Source: an uncultured Pelagibacteraceae bacterium
GTDB lineage: Bacteria; Pseudomonadota; Alphaproteobacteria; Pelagibacterales; Pelagibacteraceae
Direction: 5' to 3'
Assembly: GCA_902556265.1 (NCBI GenBank)
Contig: CACDVM010000001.1
Coordinates: 62,001 to 126,000 of the forward strand
Length of the DNA: 64,000 bases
This document shows, one piece after another, positions 44,135 through 53,093 of the stretch (position 1 is its first letter; every line of letters starts with the position of its first letter). Below the pieces are notes generated by a model. The model was not told the origin of the DNA. It saw nothing but the letters and a program-made list of their open reading frames with translations, and did no database searches. A program made the translations under genes and the position numbers.

Positions 44135-45688
44135 TCAATCTTTATAAATAATATTTCTTGCAGACATAATTAATTCATCAGCTTCCTCTTTTGATAAAGC
44201 AAAATCTTCTAAATAACCGTGAATTTTAACTCTCTCTCCTTTAACAACATCATATCCACCTGTGAGTTCATCTGATGCAAGATCTGCGAAATCTTCTAAT
44301 GTCAAAATTTTTTGTTCACCTAATGTAACTAACATACCAGGGGTTAAACCTTTTAAATTTATCAATAAATCCTCAAGTCCCAACTCTTTAATTCTTTGTG
44401 AGATATCTTCTTGATCTTTTTGATGAAATTCCTTTGCTCTTTCTATTAGAGCATTAGCAGTGTCCTCTTCTATACCCTCTATTTTGGATAAATTTTCAGA
44501 GGAACTATCTTTTATATCATCAATTGATGAGAAACCCTCGGCGACTAATAATTGTCCTAGTGTTTCGTCCAACTCTAAATTTTTTACAAAGTTTTCTGTT
44601 TTTTCTTTGAACTCTTGTTGTCTTCTCTCAGAGTCTTCTGCGTCAGTCATAATATTAATTTCATAATTCAGTAATTTAGTTGCAAGTCTTACGTTCTGAC
44701 CTCTTCTTCCAATTGCTTTGCTTAAATTTTCTTCAGTTAGGATTACATCAAGTTTTTTTCTCTCATTATCCACATTTACTCTCTGAACCTCTGCTGGTGA
44801 TAAAGCATTTGAAACTAAAATTGCGGGATCTTCAGACCAATTAACGATATCAATTTTTTCACCCTGTAACTCATTTACGACTGCTTGAACTCTAGATCCT
44901 CTCATTCCAACACAAGCTCCAACTGGATCAAGAGATGTATCAACCGCTTTAACACAAATTTTGGCTCTACTTCCTGGATCCCTAGATGATGATTTAATTT
45001 CTATTAATCCATCATAAATTTCAGGCACTTCTTGAACAAAAAGTTTTTCCATAAATTTAGGGTGTGCTCTTGATAAGAATATTTGTTGTCCTCTTGGTTC
45101 TCTTCTTACATCATAACAATATGCTTTTATACGATCCCCAGCCTTTATATTTTCTCTTGGAATTAATTCATTTTTTTGAATTATTGCTTCAGTTCTTCCA
45201 AGATCAGTAATTACGTTTCCAAATTCAAGCCGTTTAACAATGCCACTTAAGATTGTATCTTTTTTATCAATAAAATCATTATATTGTCTTTCTCTCTCAG
45301 CCTCTCTAACATTAAAACTAATAACTTGTTTCGCTGTTTGCGCAGCTATTCTACCAAAATCAAATGATGGTAATGGTTGAAGTACTTCATCTCCTATTGC
45401 CTTACCCTTGTTTATCTCGTTTAAATTAATTGCATCCTCTAAGTTAATTTCTGTGTTAGAATTCTCAGGGTTTTCAGCAACTACCAATTTTCTAAAAATT
45501 TCAATATCACCACTTTCTCTGTTAATAGAAACTTTGATTTCGTTATCTTGACCAAATTTAGATTTTGCTGCTTTTGCGATACCAGTCTCCATAGAAGTAA
45601 TTATTAATTCTTTATCTATAGATTTCTCTAGTGCAACTGCTTCTGCAATTCTTAATAATTCTAGTTTATCAGCTCTTTTATTTAACAT
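44135..45688 (-). CDS. nusA: Transcription termination/antitermination factor NusA
   Basis: A 517-residue factor that binds RNA polymerase and modulates pausing and termination. The N-terminal domain begins LNKRADKLELLRIAEAVALEK. S1, KH1 and KH2 domains follow (GACVGMRGSRVQAVVNELQGEKIDIV; KAIGRRGQNVRLATKLL). Acidic C-terminal repeats (LDETLGQLLVAEGFSSIDDI) resemble the AR repeats of alpha- and gammaproteobacteria. I start at ATG 45688, aligned with the family and preceded by GGAG. An in-frame ATG at 45727 would translate through a terminator hairpin. rimP, usually upstream, is absent. Confidence 0.94.
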   Translation of the reverse strand: MLNKRADKLELLRIAEAVALEKSIDKELIITSMETGIAKAAKSKFGQDNEIKVSINRESGDIEIFRKLVVAENPENSNTEINLEDAINLNEINKGKAIGDEVLQPLPSFDFGRIAAQTAKQVISFNVREAERERQYNDFIDKKDTILSGIVKRLEFGNVITDLGRTEAIIQKNELIPRENIKAGDRIKAYCYDVRREPRGQQIFLSRAHPKFMEKLFVQEVPEIYDGLIEIKSSSRDPGSRAKICVKAVDTSLDPVGACVGMRGSRVQAVVNELQGEKIDIVNWSEDPAILVSNALSPAEVQRVNVDNERKKLDVILTEENLSKAIGRRGQNVRLATKLLNYEINIMTDAEDSERRQQEFKEKTENFVKNLELDETLGQLLVAEGFSSIDDIKDSSSENLSKIEGIEEDTANALIERAKEFHQKDQEDISQRIKELGLEDLLINLKGLTPGMLVTLGEQKILTLEDFADLASDELTGGYDVVKGERVKIHGYLEDFALSKEEADELIMSARNIIYKD

Positions 45689-45703
45689 ATTTTTGTAAGC
45701 TCC

Positions 45704-45730
45704 AAAAAAAAATGGGCTAATGCCCATTTT
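45704..45730 (-). terminator. Intrinsic terminator/attenuator in the nusA leader
   Basis: On the minus strand: AAAATGGGC, loop ATTA, GCCCATTT, then an uninterrupted T-run of about nine. It ends 15 bases before the nusA start codon, and the GGAG ribosome-binding site directly follows the T-run. Because a promoter-like sequence lies upstream (45752-45779), transcription of nusA must pass through it. It may also end metK transcripts. Confidence 0.8.
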
Positions 45731-45751
45731 GTAATTCAATAATGTAAAGGC

Positions 45752-45779
45752 AATATATAAAAGTTTTTCTTTAATTCAA
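45752..45779 (-). promoter_or_regulatory. Probable promoter of the nusA operon
   Basis: Minus-strand -35 TTGAAT (45774-45779), a 16-base spacer and -10 TATATT (45752-45757), in the metK-nusA gap. The predicted start near 45745 gives a leader of about 57 bases containing the terminator hairpin. No room for a promoter remains between the hairpin and the start codon. Confidence 0.5.
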
Positions 45780-45785
45780 TAGAAA

Positions 45786-46955
45786 CTATCTTTTAAATAT
45801 AGATTTTTTATCACTTTTTTCCCATGAAAATGACCCATTATCCTCTGGATTCCTTCCGAAGTGACCGTAAGCAGCTGTTTTTTCATAAATAGGTTTATTT
45901 AAATTCAACATTTCTCTGATTCCTCTTGGGCTAAGATCAAAATTTTCTTTTATTTTTTCAATAACAAATTTATTTTTATCCAAATCATTATCAAATAAAT
46001 CAACGTAAATAGAAAGGGGTTTTGAAACTCCAATAGCATAAGCTAATTGAATTAAACATTTATCTGCAATGTTTGATGCTACAACATTTTTGGCAATATA
46101 TCTTGCGGCGTAAGCTGCAGATCTGTCAACCTTTGTTGGGTCTTTTCCAGAAAAAGCTCCACCGCCATGGGGTGCTGCTCCACCATAAGTATCAACTATA
46201 ATTTTTCTTCCTGTCAATCCACAATCTCCATCTGGACCACCAATAACAAAATTACCAGTAGGATTAACATAAAACTCTTCCTCATTAAAATCTTTAAGAA
46301 AATTTTCTGGAATAGATTTTAACATATATGGTCTCAATAAATCTCTAACTTGTGCTTGATTAACATCTGCTGAATGTTGAGAAGATATTACCACAGACTT
46401 GACTTTAGTTGGTTTTCCATCAACATATTCAAAAGTAACTTGGCTTTTAGAGTCTGGTTCAATATGTTTCAATTTTCCAGATTTTCTATCTTCCGCCATT
46501 AATCTTAAAATTTTATGAGAGTAATGTATTGGCGCTGGCATTAAGACATCAGTTTCATTACATGCATATCCAAACATAATGCCCTGATCTCCTGCTCCTT
46601 CATCTTTATTCCCAGAGGAATCAACACCAATTGCAATATCTGCAGATTGAGAGTGTAAATGACACTCAATTTTTGTTGCTTCTTTCCAAGTAAAACCTTC
46701 TTGGTCGTAACCAATATCTTTTATACAATTTCTAACTTTTTCTATTAGTTCATCTTTTTTGATTTCAGGTCCCCTCACTTCACCAGCCAAAACAACTTTA
46801 TTAGTGGTTGTCATGGTCTCGCAAGCAACTCTAGAAAAAGGATCTCCAGAAAGATAACTATCAACGACCATATCTGAGATTCTATCAGAAACTTTATCTG
46901 GATGACCTTCTGATACCGACTCACTAGTAAAAAGATAATTTTTAAGATTGCTCAT
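45786..46955 (-). CDS. metK: S-adenosylmethionine synthetase
   Basis: A 389-residue enzyme forming SAM from methionine and ATP. Signatures are [19 protein letters not shown] near the N-terminus, [12 protein letters not shown] near 118 and [19 protein letters not shown] near 270. The start overlaps the lnt stop by 14 bases, so it is translated from the lnt operon. No SAM-riboswitch fold is apparent upstream, as lnt coding sequence occupies that space. Confidence 0.96.
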   Translation of the reverse strand: MSNLKNYLFTSESVSEGHPDKVSDRISDMVVDSYLSGDPFSRVACETMTTTNKVVLAGEVRGPEIKKDELIEKVRNCIKDIGYDQEGFTWKEATKIECHLHSQSADIAIGVDSSGNKDEGAGDQGIMFGYACNETDVLMPAPIHYSHKILRLMAEDRKSGKLKHIEPDSKSQVTFEYVDGKPTKVKSVVISSQHSADVNQAQVRDLLRPYMLKSIPENFLKDFNEEEFYVNPTGNFVIGGPDGDCGLTGRKIIVDTYGGAAPHGGGAFSGKDPTKVDRSAAYAARYIAKNVVASNIADKCLIQLAYAIGVSKPLSIYVDLFDNDLDKNKFVIEKIKENFDLSPRGIREMLNLNKPIYEKTAAYGHFGRNPEDNGSFSWEKSDKKSIFKR

Positions 46956-48492
46956 TTTTAGTTTTATTAAATGAAAATATTAAAAAAATATACAATAAAA
47001 TTAGTAAACCAAAAATTTTATTTCCATATTTTGAAAATATTGTCGGTTGTATTTTCCTATTTTCTTTAAAGTCTATATAGCCCGACAGACCAAAATCAAC
47101 CTTTTGTTCAATTTCTCCCACTGGATTAACTATTGCTGCCATCCCATTATTAGCAGATCGAACTACATATTTTCCACTTTCTATTGCTCTAAAGATACTA
47201 TGAGTAAAATGTTGTTTTGGTCCAATTGATTGACCAAACCATCCATCTTCAGAAATATTAACAATTAAATCAAAATCTGAATTATCGAATAGCTTTCCTG
47301 AGTAGATTATTTCATAACAAATAAGAGGTAAAATTTTTAAATGAAAACTGTTTTGGTTAATTTCAATAAAATTTCTTTCTATTCCTCTAGAAAAAGATTG
47401 ATAATTATTTGTTAACGACTTTAGACCAATAAATTTAAGAGTGTTTTCAAAAGGCAAGAATTCCCCAAAGGGAACTAGATTAATTTTATTATAAGAGTTT
47501 AATAAATTTAGTTTATTATCATAAACTGAAAGAGAATTATAATAATCTTTAGTTCCATCATTTACAGATTGACTATTTGTTCCAATAATTAGTAAATGAT
47601 TTTCACTAAAATATTGATTAAATATCGAGCTATATTCAATTAACTCATGTTGTGAAATACCTGGAATAATTCCCTCGGGCCAAATAAAAATAGTTTTATC
47701 TGCTTTATTAGGTTTGCTTATTTTTATTAACTCCTCAATAACAGTAATAGCATCAATATTAGAATAGAACCTATCAAGGCTTATATTTGAACCAATAACC
47801 CTAATCTTATAATTGTAATCTTCTTTAATAAGATTATTAAATTTTTTGTTGTAGGAAATTCCGTAAATATAAAAATACACAAAAGCTATTAAAAAGAAAA
47901 CACAAACACCTATATCTTTTTTATTACCTCTTAATATAAAAATTGAAGGGCTCGTAAATAGAGATATACAAAATAAGTTAAACCCATAGGTTCCTAAAAC
48001 TGAGTTAATACTTAAAAATTCTATTTGATTGGAAAAACTAAAAGCAACTAAATTCCAGGGAAAGCCTGTTAATAATGTTCCTCTCACAAACTCCAATATT
48101 CCAAAAATGAGACAGAAAAGTAAAAAAGAACTTATGGTCTTTTGTGGTTTTAAAATTATAAAAAAAAAGGAAACCAAACCATAAAATAAACCCAAAAAAG
48201 CAGGAATTAAAATTATAGAAAAAGGAATTAAAAATTTGTAATTTTGATCAAAAGACAATGAGATCGATATCCAATACAAATTAGTGACAAAGTAACCAAA
48301 ACCAAATAACCATCCATAAATAAAATAAAGTTTTTTATTCCTATGCAGTTTATTTTTTTTTACTAAAAATAAAAAAAATAAAGTAAAAGTGAAAAAATTG
48401 ATAATTAAATAATTAAAGGGTGGTAAACTCAAAGAAGTCGCCATTCCCAAAATGGCTAAAAATACAAATTCAAAATATATTTTCTTGTTCAA
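46942..48492 (-). CDS. lnt: Apolipoprotein N-acyltransferase
   Basis: A 516-residue inner-membrane enzyme completing lipoprotein maturation. About six to seven N-terminal membrane helices precede a nitrilase-like periplasmic domain. Catalytic triad segments are WPEGIIPG (Glu), [14 protein letters not shown] (Lys) and [10 protein letters not shown] (Cys). A C-terminal helix follows. It sits between ybeY and metK. The corC gene usually found between ybeY and lnt is absent. Confidence 0.93.
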   Translation of the reverse strand: MNKKIYFEFVFLAILGMATSLSLPPFNYLIINFFTFTLFFLFLVKKNKLHRNKKLYFIYGWLFGFGYFVTNLYWISISLSFDQNYKFLIPFSIILIPAFLGLFYGLVSFFFIILKPQKTISSFLLFCLIFGILEFVRGTLLTGFPWNLVAFSFSNQIEFLSINSVLGTYGFNLFCISLFTSPSIFILRGNKKDIGVCVFFLIAFVYFYIYGISYNKKFNNLIKEDYNYKIRVIGSNISLDRFYSNIDAITVIEELIKISKPNKADKTIFIWPEGIIPGISQHELIEYSSIFNQYFSENHLLIIGTNSQSVNDGTKDYYNSLSVYDNKLNLLNSYNKINLVPFGEFLPFENTLKFIGLKSLTNNYQSFSRGIERNFIEINQNSFHLKILPLICYEIIYSGKLFDNSDFDLIVNISEDGWFGQSIGPKQHFTHSIFRAIESGKYVVRSANNGMAAIVNPVGEIEQKVDFGLSGYIDFKENRKIQPTIFSKYGNKIFGLLILLYIFLIFSFNKTKNEQS

Positions 48493-48493
48493 T

Positions 48494-48955
48494 TTAATTA
48501 ATATTAGAGATTACTGATTGATATATTTGATTTTCCTCTTTAAGCATCTTTTTATAATCTCTATTTTTTTCATGATCAAAACCTAATAAATGAAGGAAAC
48601 CATGTATAAAAGTTTTAATTAATTTTTTTTTAAATATTTCGAATTTTTGAGACTTTGGTTTATCAATAAAATTATAACTTATTATGATATCTCCAATATA
48701 AGATTCTTTTGCAATATTTATTCTTTTGGAAAATGGAAATGATAAAATATCAGTTGGTTTATTTTTATTTCTAAAATTTTTATTTAATTTTTTAATATTT
48801 TTATTATTTGATAAGAGTAATGTAAGAGTAATTTTTTTATTTAAAAATTTATATTTTTTTGGAAAAGCGTTACATATTTTCTTAAAAAATAAATCTTTTT
48901 TTCTTATCCTTTTAGACCAAGCCCTCTCTTCAGAGAAGACATTAATATTAATCAT
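48494..48955 (-). CDS. ybeY: Endoribonuclease YbeY
   Basis: A 153-residue zinc-dependent endoribonuclease for 16S rRNA 3' maturation and ribosome quality control. The family metal motif is FIHGFLHLLGFDHEKNRDY (HGxLHLxGYDH) near residue 118, preceded by NKPTDILSFPF near 65. Its start overlaps the end of phoH by eight bases. Confidence 0.94.
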   Translation of the reverse strand: MININVFSEERAWSKRIRKKDLFFKKICNAFPKKYKFLNKKITLTLLLSNNKNIKKLNKNFRNKNKPTDILSFPFSKRINIAKESYIGDIIISYNFIDKPKSQKFEIFKKKLIKTFIHGFLHLLGFDHEKNRDYKKMLKEENQIYQSVISNIN

Positions 48956-49943
48956 TTTTTGAATATGCTTTTACAATTTTTGATACTAAAGGATGTCTAA
49001 CAACATCTGAGTGGTCAAAATCAACTACAGCTATTTCATTTAAATGCCCCAGTAATTCTTTAGATTTTATTAAACCTGACATACTTTTGTTAGGCAAATC
49101 AATTTGGGTAGGATCTCCGTTTACTACAATTTTTGAGTTCTCACCAATACGAGTTAAAAACATTTTAATTTGTGTATCTGTAGCATTCTGCGCTTCATCC
49201 AAAATTGCAAATGAATTTTTTAATGTCCTACCTCGCATAAAAGCTAATGGAGCAATTTCAATATCACCAATTTCAATCATTCTCTGTATCTTTTCAAAAT
49301 CAAAAAGGTCATAAAGAGAGTCATACAAAGGTCTAAGATAGGGATCGACTTTCTCTTTCATATCGCCAGGAAGAAATCCTAATCGTTCACCAGCTTCTAC
49401 TGCTGGTCTTGATAAAATTATTCTTTCAATCTTTTTTTCCAATAACATTGTCAGACCTACTGCAACTGCTAAGAAAGTTTTACCTGTACCTGCTGGACCA
49501 GCAGAAATAATAATATCTTTCTGTCTTAAAGCTCTAACATATTCTTTTTGTTTCTCAGATCTTGGTATAATAGATTTTTTTGGAGTCTTAATAATATCTG
49601 TCACATTATTGTTTTTTACTTTTTCATTAATCATAAATTTGTCTACTGATGAAACTATATCTTTATTTTCAATACTACCATTATTGATAAATTGATTAGC
49701 TAAAAATTGGATTGCATTTTTTACAATTTCGTTTGTCTTTAGATCTGACTTTATTAATATAGAGTTTCCTCTAGAATACAAATTCGACTGAGTAATTTTT
49801 TCTAATTCTTTTAAATTTTTATTAAACTCTCCAACTACTCCCATCAGTAATTCATTATCATGAAAAATAACGCTTAAAGAATTGTTGTCTGAATAAACAA
49901 ATTTTAGTGATGAACTTATATTTTTCTTTATTAAACTACTCAA
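48948..49943 (-). CDS. phoH: PhoH-family ATPase (PhoL)
   Basis: A 331-residue P-loop protein. Walker A is SAGPAGTGKTFLAVAVG near 152; RPAVEAGERLGFLPGDMKEKVDPYLRPLYD is the strongly conserved family block; Walker B ILDEAQNAT lies near 250. The N-terminal 110 residues form a KH-like region. It is linked to RNA metabolism through its constant association with ybeY. It is four bases downstream of miaB. Confidence 0.92.
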   Translation of the reverse strand: MSSLIKKNISSSLKFVYSDNNSLSVIFHDNELLMGVVGEFNKNLKELEKITQSNLYSRGNSILIKSDLKTNEIVKNAIQFLANQFINNGSIENKDIVSSVDKFMINEKVKNNNVTDIIKTPKKSIIPRSEKQKEYVRALRQKDIIISAGPAGTGKTFLAVAVGLTMLLEKKIERIILSRPAVEAGERLGFLPGDMKEKVDPYLRPLYDSLYDLFDFEKIQRMIEIGDIEIAPLAFMRGRTLKNSFAILDEAQNATDTQIKMFLTRIGENSKIVVNGDPTQIDLPNKSMSGLIKSKELLGHLNEIAVVDFDHSDVVRHPLVSKIVKAYSKND

Positions 49944-49946
49944 TTT

Positions 49947-51275
49947 TCAAGCTACCTTTTTATTTGGTTCATAAATTTTTTCTGCAAATAAAGTACTTCT
50001 GTTGCTTTGTTTAATTTTAACAGCCACAATCTTTCCAATATCACTTTTTTTACCATTAAATATAACTGAAGTCATATGTTCTGACCGTCCAAAAACTCGT
50101 GTTTTATCTTCTGTAAAATTTTCAACTAATACATTTATAGTCTTATTTACCAAGAGTTTATTCATGGAACTTTGATTTTCAAACAATTTATTTTGAATTT
50201 TTTCTAATCTTTTTAATAGAATTTTTTTATCAATTAACTTTGACTCCGCAGCAACTGTTCCAGGTCTTGGACTAAATATGAATGAGTAAGAATTCACAAA
50301 CTTTATTTTTTTAATGAGATCAAATGTGTCTTTGAAATCACTATCTTCTTCTCCAGGATAACCAATAATAAAATCACTAGAAAACTCTATATTTGGATTA
50401 ATTTTTTTTAATTTGTCGTATATTTTTATATATTCATTAATTGTATGTTTTCTATTCATTAGATTTAAAATTTTATTTGAACCGCTTTGAACCGGTAAAT
50501 GAACCAAAGGCATCAATTTTTTTGAATACTTATATACTTCAATTAAGTCATCAGTCATATCTTTTGGGTGAGATGTTGTATATCTAATTCTTTTGACTCC
50601 TGAAAGTTTTTCAATTTCTAAAATTAAATTAGATAGCCTATATTCTTTATTCCTATAAGCATTAACATTTTGACCAAGTAAAATTATTTCCTTAGTACCA
50701 TTCTCAACCAAATACTTGGCCTCATTTAAGATTTGTTTAAAAGGCCTTGAATACTCGGGACCTCTTGTGAAGGGAACTACACAAAAATGGCAAAACTTAT
50801 CACATCCCTCTTGAATAGTTAAAAATGAAGAAACTTTTCTTGAGTCATTTTTAATTTTTTTTAAAAAATTAAATTTGGAAATAGGATCAAATTCAGTCTC
50901 TTCAAATTTTTTATTTTTTTCAACATATTTTAAAATTGTATCATTTATTTTATGATAAGATTGAGGGCCTATTACCAGATCTATATATGGTTCTCTTTTA
51001 AGCATTTCCTGATTTTCTGCTTGAGCCACACACCCTGCTACAATCACCAATGGTTTTTTTTTAAATCTAAAGATTTTTTTTACTCGTCCTATTTCATGAT
51101 AAACTTTTTCTTTTGCCTTATCTCTAATATGGCAAGTGTTTAAAAGATAACAATCAGCTTCAACATATTTTTCGGTTTTGTGATAACCAATTTTTTTAAC
51201 TGTGTCGTAAATACGATTTGAGTCATACTCATTCATCTGACATCCAAAAGTTTTAATAAAAATTTTATGTCCCAT
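49947..51275 (-). CDS. miaB: tRNA-2-methylthio-N6-dimethylallyladenosine synthase
   Basis: A 442-residue radical-SAM methylthiotransferase modifying A37 of tRNAs reading UNN codons. The N-terminal UPF0004 domain has KTFGCQMNEYDSNR, the radical-SAM CxxxCxxC is QEGCDKFCHFCVVPFTRG near 155, and a C-terminal TRAM domain ends the protein. It follows fur with a one-base separation. The miaA partner is not in the window. Confidence 0.95.
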   Translation of the reverse strand: MGHKIFIKTFGCQMNEYDSNRIYDTVKKIGYHKTEKYVEADCYLLNTCHIRDKAKEKVYHEIGRVKKIFRFKKKPLVIVAGCVAQAENQEMLKREPYIDLVIGPQSYHKINDTILKYVEKNKKFEETEFDPISKFNFLKKIKNDSRKVSSFLTIQEGCDKFCHFCVVPFTRGPEYSRPFKQILNEAKYLVENGTKEIILLGQNVNAYRNKEYRLSNLILEIEKLSGVKRIRYTTSHPKDMTDDLIEVYKYSKKLMPLVHLPVQSGSNKILNLMNRKHTINEYIKIYDKLKKINPNIEFSSDFIIGYPGEEDSDFKDTFDLIKKIKFVNSYSFIFSPRPGTVAAESKLIDKKILLKRLEKIQNKLFENQSSMNKLLVNKTINVLVENFTEDKTRVFGRSEHMTSVIFNGKKSDIGKIVAVKIKQSNRSTLFAEKIYEPNKKVA

Positions 51276-51689
51276 TTATTGAGATTTTTTTTTTATCCCA
51301 TATAGCTCAAGTTTATGATCAACTAAAGTATAACCATGTTTTTCTGCTACTTTTTTTTGAAGTTTTTCTATTTCTTCGTCTACAAATTCTATAATTTCAC
51401 CTGATTTAACATCAATTAAATGATCGTGGTGACCTTCATTTAATTCTTCGTATCTTGCTTTACCACCTTTAAATTCGTGTTTAGTAAGTATTCCCGACTC
51501 CTCAAAAAGTTTTACAGTTCTATAAACAGTAGCAATACTTATTTTAGGATCTATTTTTGATACTCTGTTATATAACTCATCTACATCAGGATGATCCGAT
51601 GCTTCTGACATTACCTTGGCAATTATTCTTCTCTGATCGGTGAGTTTAACACCCTTTGATAGACATTTTTGTTCAATTGTATCTGACAT
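51276..51689 (-). CDS. fur: Fur-family transcriptional regulator
   Basis: A 137-residue ferric-uptake-type regulator. DNA-binding helices lie in LTDQRRIIAKVMSEASDHPDVDELYNR and ISIATVYRTVKLFEESGIL. The metal-binding stretch EGHHDHLIDVKSGEIIEFVDEEIE is the true Fur/Mur pattern, distinct from the Irr-type protein at 36009. In alphaproteobacteria such proteins may sense manganese (Mur). First of fur-miaB-phoH-ybeY-lnt-metK, with tsaB just upstream. Confidence 0.92.
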   Translation of the reverse strand: MSDTIEQKCLSKGVKLTDQRRIIAKVMSEASDHPDVDELYNRVSKIDPKISIATVYRTVKLFEESGILTKHEFKGGKARYEELNEGHHDHLIDVKSGEIIEFVDEEIEKLQKKVAEKHGYTLVDHKLELYGIKKKSQ

Positions 51690-51697
51690 AACTAGTT

Positions 51698-52087
51698 TTA
51701 ACTTATATAAACAGGATTAATCAAATTTTTTTTAATATTAAATTTATTGCATAGATTAGGAATATTTTCATATTTTATTTTTTCAATACCTCTAAAATCA
51801 TCGAAACTATAACAATAATAATCAATTTTCATTGCTAAGTGAATAGCCTTTATTATAGAAAGTGAGTTTCTTATACCCGCAAAACTTCCTGGACCCCTAT
51901 TAACATATAGGCTTGAAATATCATTTATTTTTAGATTTTTTGAACTTAAAAAATCATAAATCAAAATTATCAATTTTTCAAAATTACTTTTGCTATTTTC
52001 ATGTGTAATATTATGACTAATATCATCGTTAATGATCATAAAAAAAATTTTATCTTTTGTAGCATCTATTATCAGTTTGTTAATCAT
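51698..52087 (-). CDS. tsaB: Shortened TsaB (tRNA t6A synthesis protein), 129 aa
   Basis: This is the N-terminal ASKHA half of TsaB, the TsaD-binding protein for threonylcarbamoyladenosine formation at A37. MINKLIIDATKDKIFFMII and the diagnostic VNRGPGSFAGIRNSLSIIKAIHLAM near residue 75 are clear. The protein ends at 129 residues, while the family is about 220-230, so the second half is missing. There is no frame-shifted continuation before fur. The reading frame extends to 52135, but ATG 52087 fits the family start. It overlaps the divergent deacetylase by 56 bases. rimI, usually next to it, is absent. Confidence 0.85.
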   Translation of the reverse strand: MINKLIIDATKDKIFFMIINDDISHNITHENSKSNFEKLIILIYDFLSSKNLKINDISSLYVNRGPGSFAGIRNSLSIIKAIHLAMKIDYYCYSFDDFRGIEKIKYENIPNLCNKFNIKKNLINPVYIS

Positions 52088-53093
52088 AGGATTATCTTTT
52101 ATCAGTAATTCTAGTTCAGGGGAAAATAATATCAAATATTTTTCAAATGATAATGGTATTTTATCGTTAATGTATCACAGATTTAATGAAAACAAATATC
52201 CATCAACAAATATTCGAATGGATATTTTTGATAAACAGATCAAAATGATTAAAGAACTTGATTATGAATTTAATGACCCAAAACTTTTTATAAAAAACTT
52301 TAATAAACCAAAAAAAAAGAAAGAGATTTTAATTACTATTGATGATGGATTTAGTTCTTTTTATGAAGAGGCCTGGCCATATCTTAAAAAAAATAAAATT
52401 CCCTTTATTCTTTTTGTCTCCACTGAGCCAGTTGGAAAAAGAGGATATATGAATTGGGATGAAATCAAAGAGATAGAAGAGTCTGGTTTTGCGATTATAG
52501 GTCATCATTCTCATACTCACGAATATTTAATTGATATGAATAATTCAGAATTTATTAATGACATAGAAACAGCTAGTAAAATTTTTAAAGAAAAATTTGG
52601 TTATGTTCCACAAATATTTTCTTATCCTTTCGGTGAATACTCAAAATTTATGAAAGATTATATTTCAAAAAATTTTAAAATTGCATTTGGTCAACATTCT
52701 GGTGTTATTGATATAAATAAAGATAAATTTGAACTACCTAGATTTCCTATTAACGAAAAATACGGTGACTTAAAAAGATTTAAATCAGTTATCAATTATA
52801 GCCCCCTGGAATATAAAAGTTTAAAGCCAGAAGAAAAAAAAATACTTGATGAACAAAACCCTCCCAAAATAGTTGTTGAATTTTTTAAGGAACAAAAAAA
52901 CATCAATAATATAAATTGTTACTCTAATGATGGCGGAATATGGAAAAAACCAATTTTAAAATTTCAAAAAGAAAATTTAATAATAAACTTTGATGAGAAA
53001 TTTTTACCAAGAAGAGGAAGAGTTAATTGTTCTTTAAACGATAATGGAAATTGGAGATGGTTCGGAACTCAATTTACCATAATAAAAAATTAG
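52032..53093 (+). CDS. Polysaccharide deacetylase family protein
   Basis: A 353-residue exported or membrane-anchored protein. It has an N-terminal hydrophobic segment (residues 4-25), then the NodB-homology domain: LMYHRFNE, the catalytic ITIDDGFSSFYEEAWP near 99, the metal-binding HHSHTHEYLIDM near 158 and SYPFGEYSKFM near 198. It resembles carbohydrate esterase family 4. A C-terminal extension of about 80 residues has no recognised domain. The start at 52032 keeps the signal segment but lies inside tsaB. The next ATG would remove the signal. Confidence 0.85.
   Translation: MIIKKILSFVASIISLLIIGLSFISNSSSGENNIKYFSNDNGILSLMYHRFNENKYPSTNIRMDIFDKQIKMIKELDYEFNDPKLFIKNFNKPKKKKEILITIDDGFSSFYEEAWPYLKKNKIPFILFVSTEPVGKRGYMNWDEIKEIEESGFAIIGHHSHTHEYLIDMNNSEFINDIETASKIFKEKFGYVPQIFSYPFGEYSKFMKDYISKNFKIAFGQHSGVIDINKDKFELPRFPINEKYGDLKRFKSVINYSPLEYKSLKPEEKKILDEQNPPKIVVEFFKEQKNINNINCYSNDGGIWKKPILKFQKENLIINFDEKFLPRRGRVNCSLNDNGNWRWFGTQFTIIKN

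Noticed and set aside
45688-45727. Longer NusA starting at ATG 45727
   Set aside because: The extension would be encoded by the terminator hairpin and its T-run, and the family start aligns with 45688, which has a GGAG ribosome-binding site.
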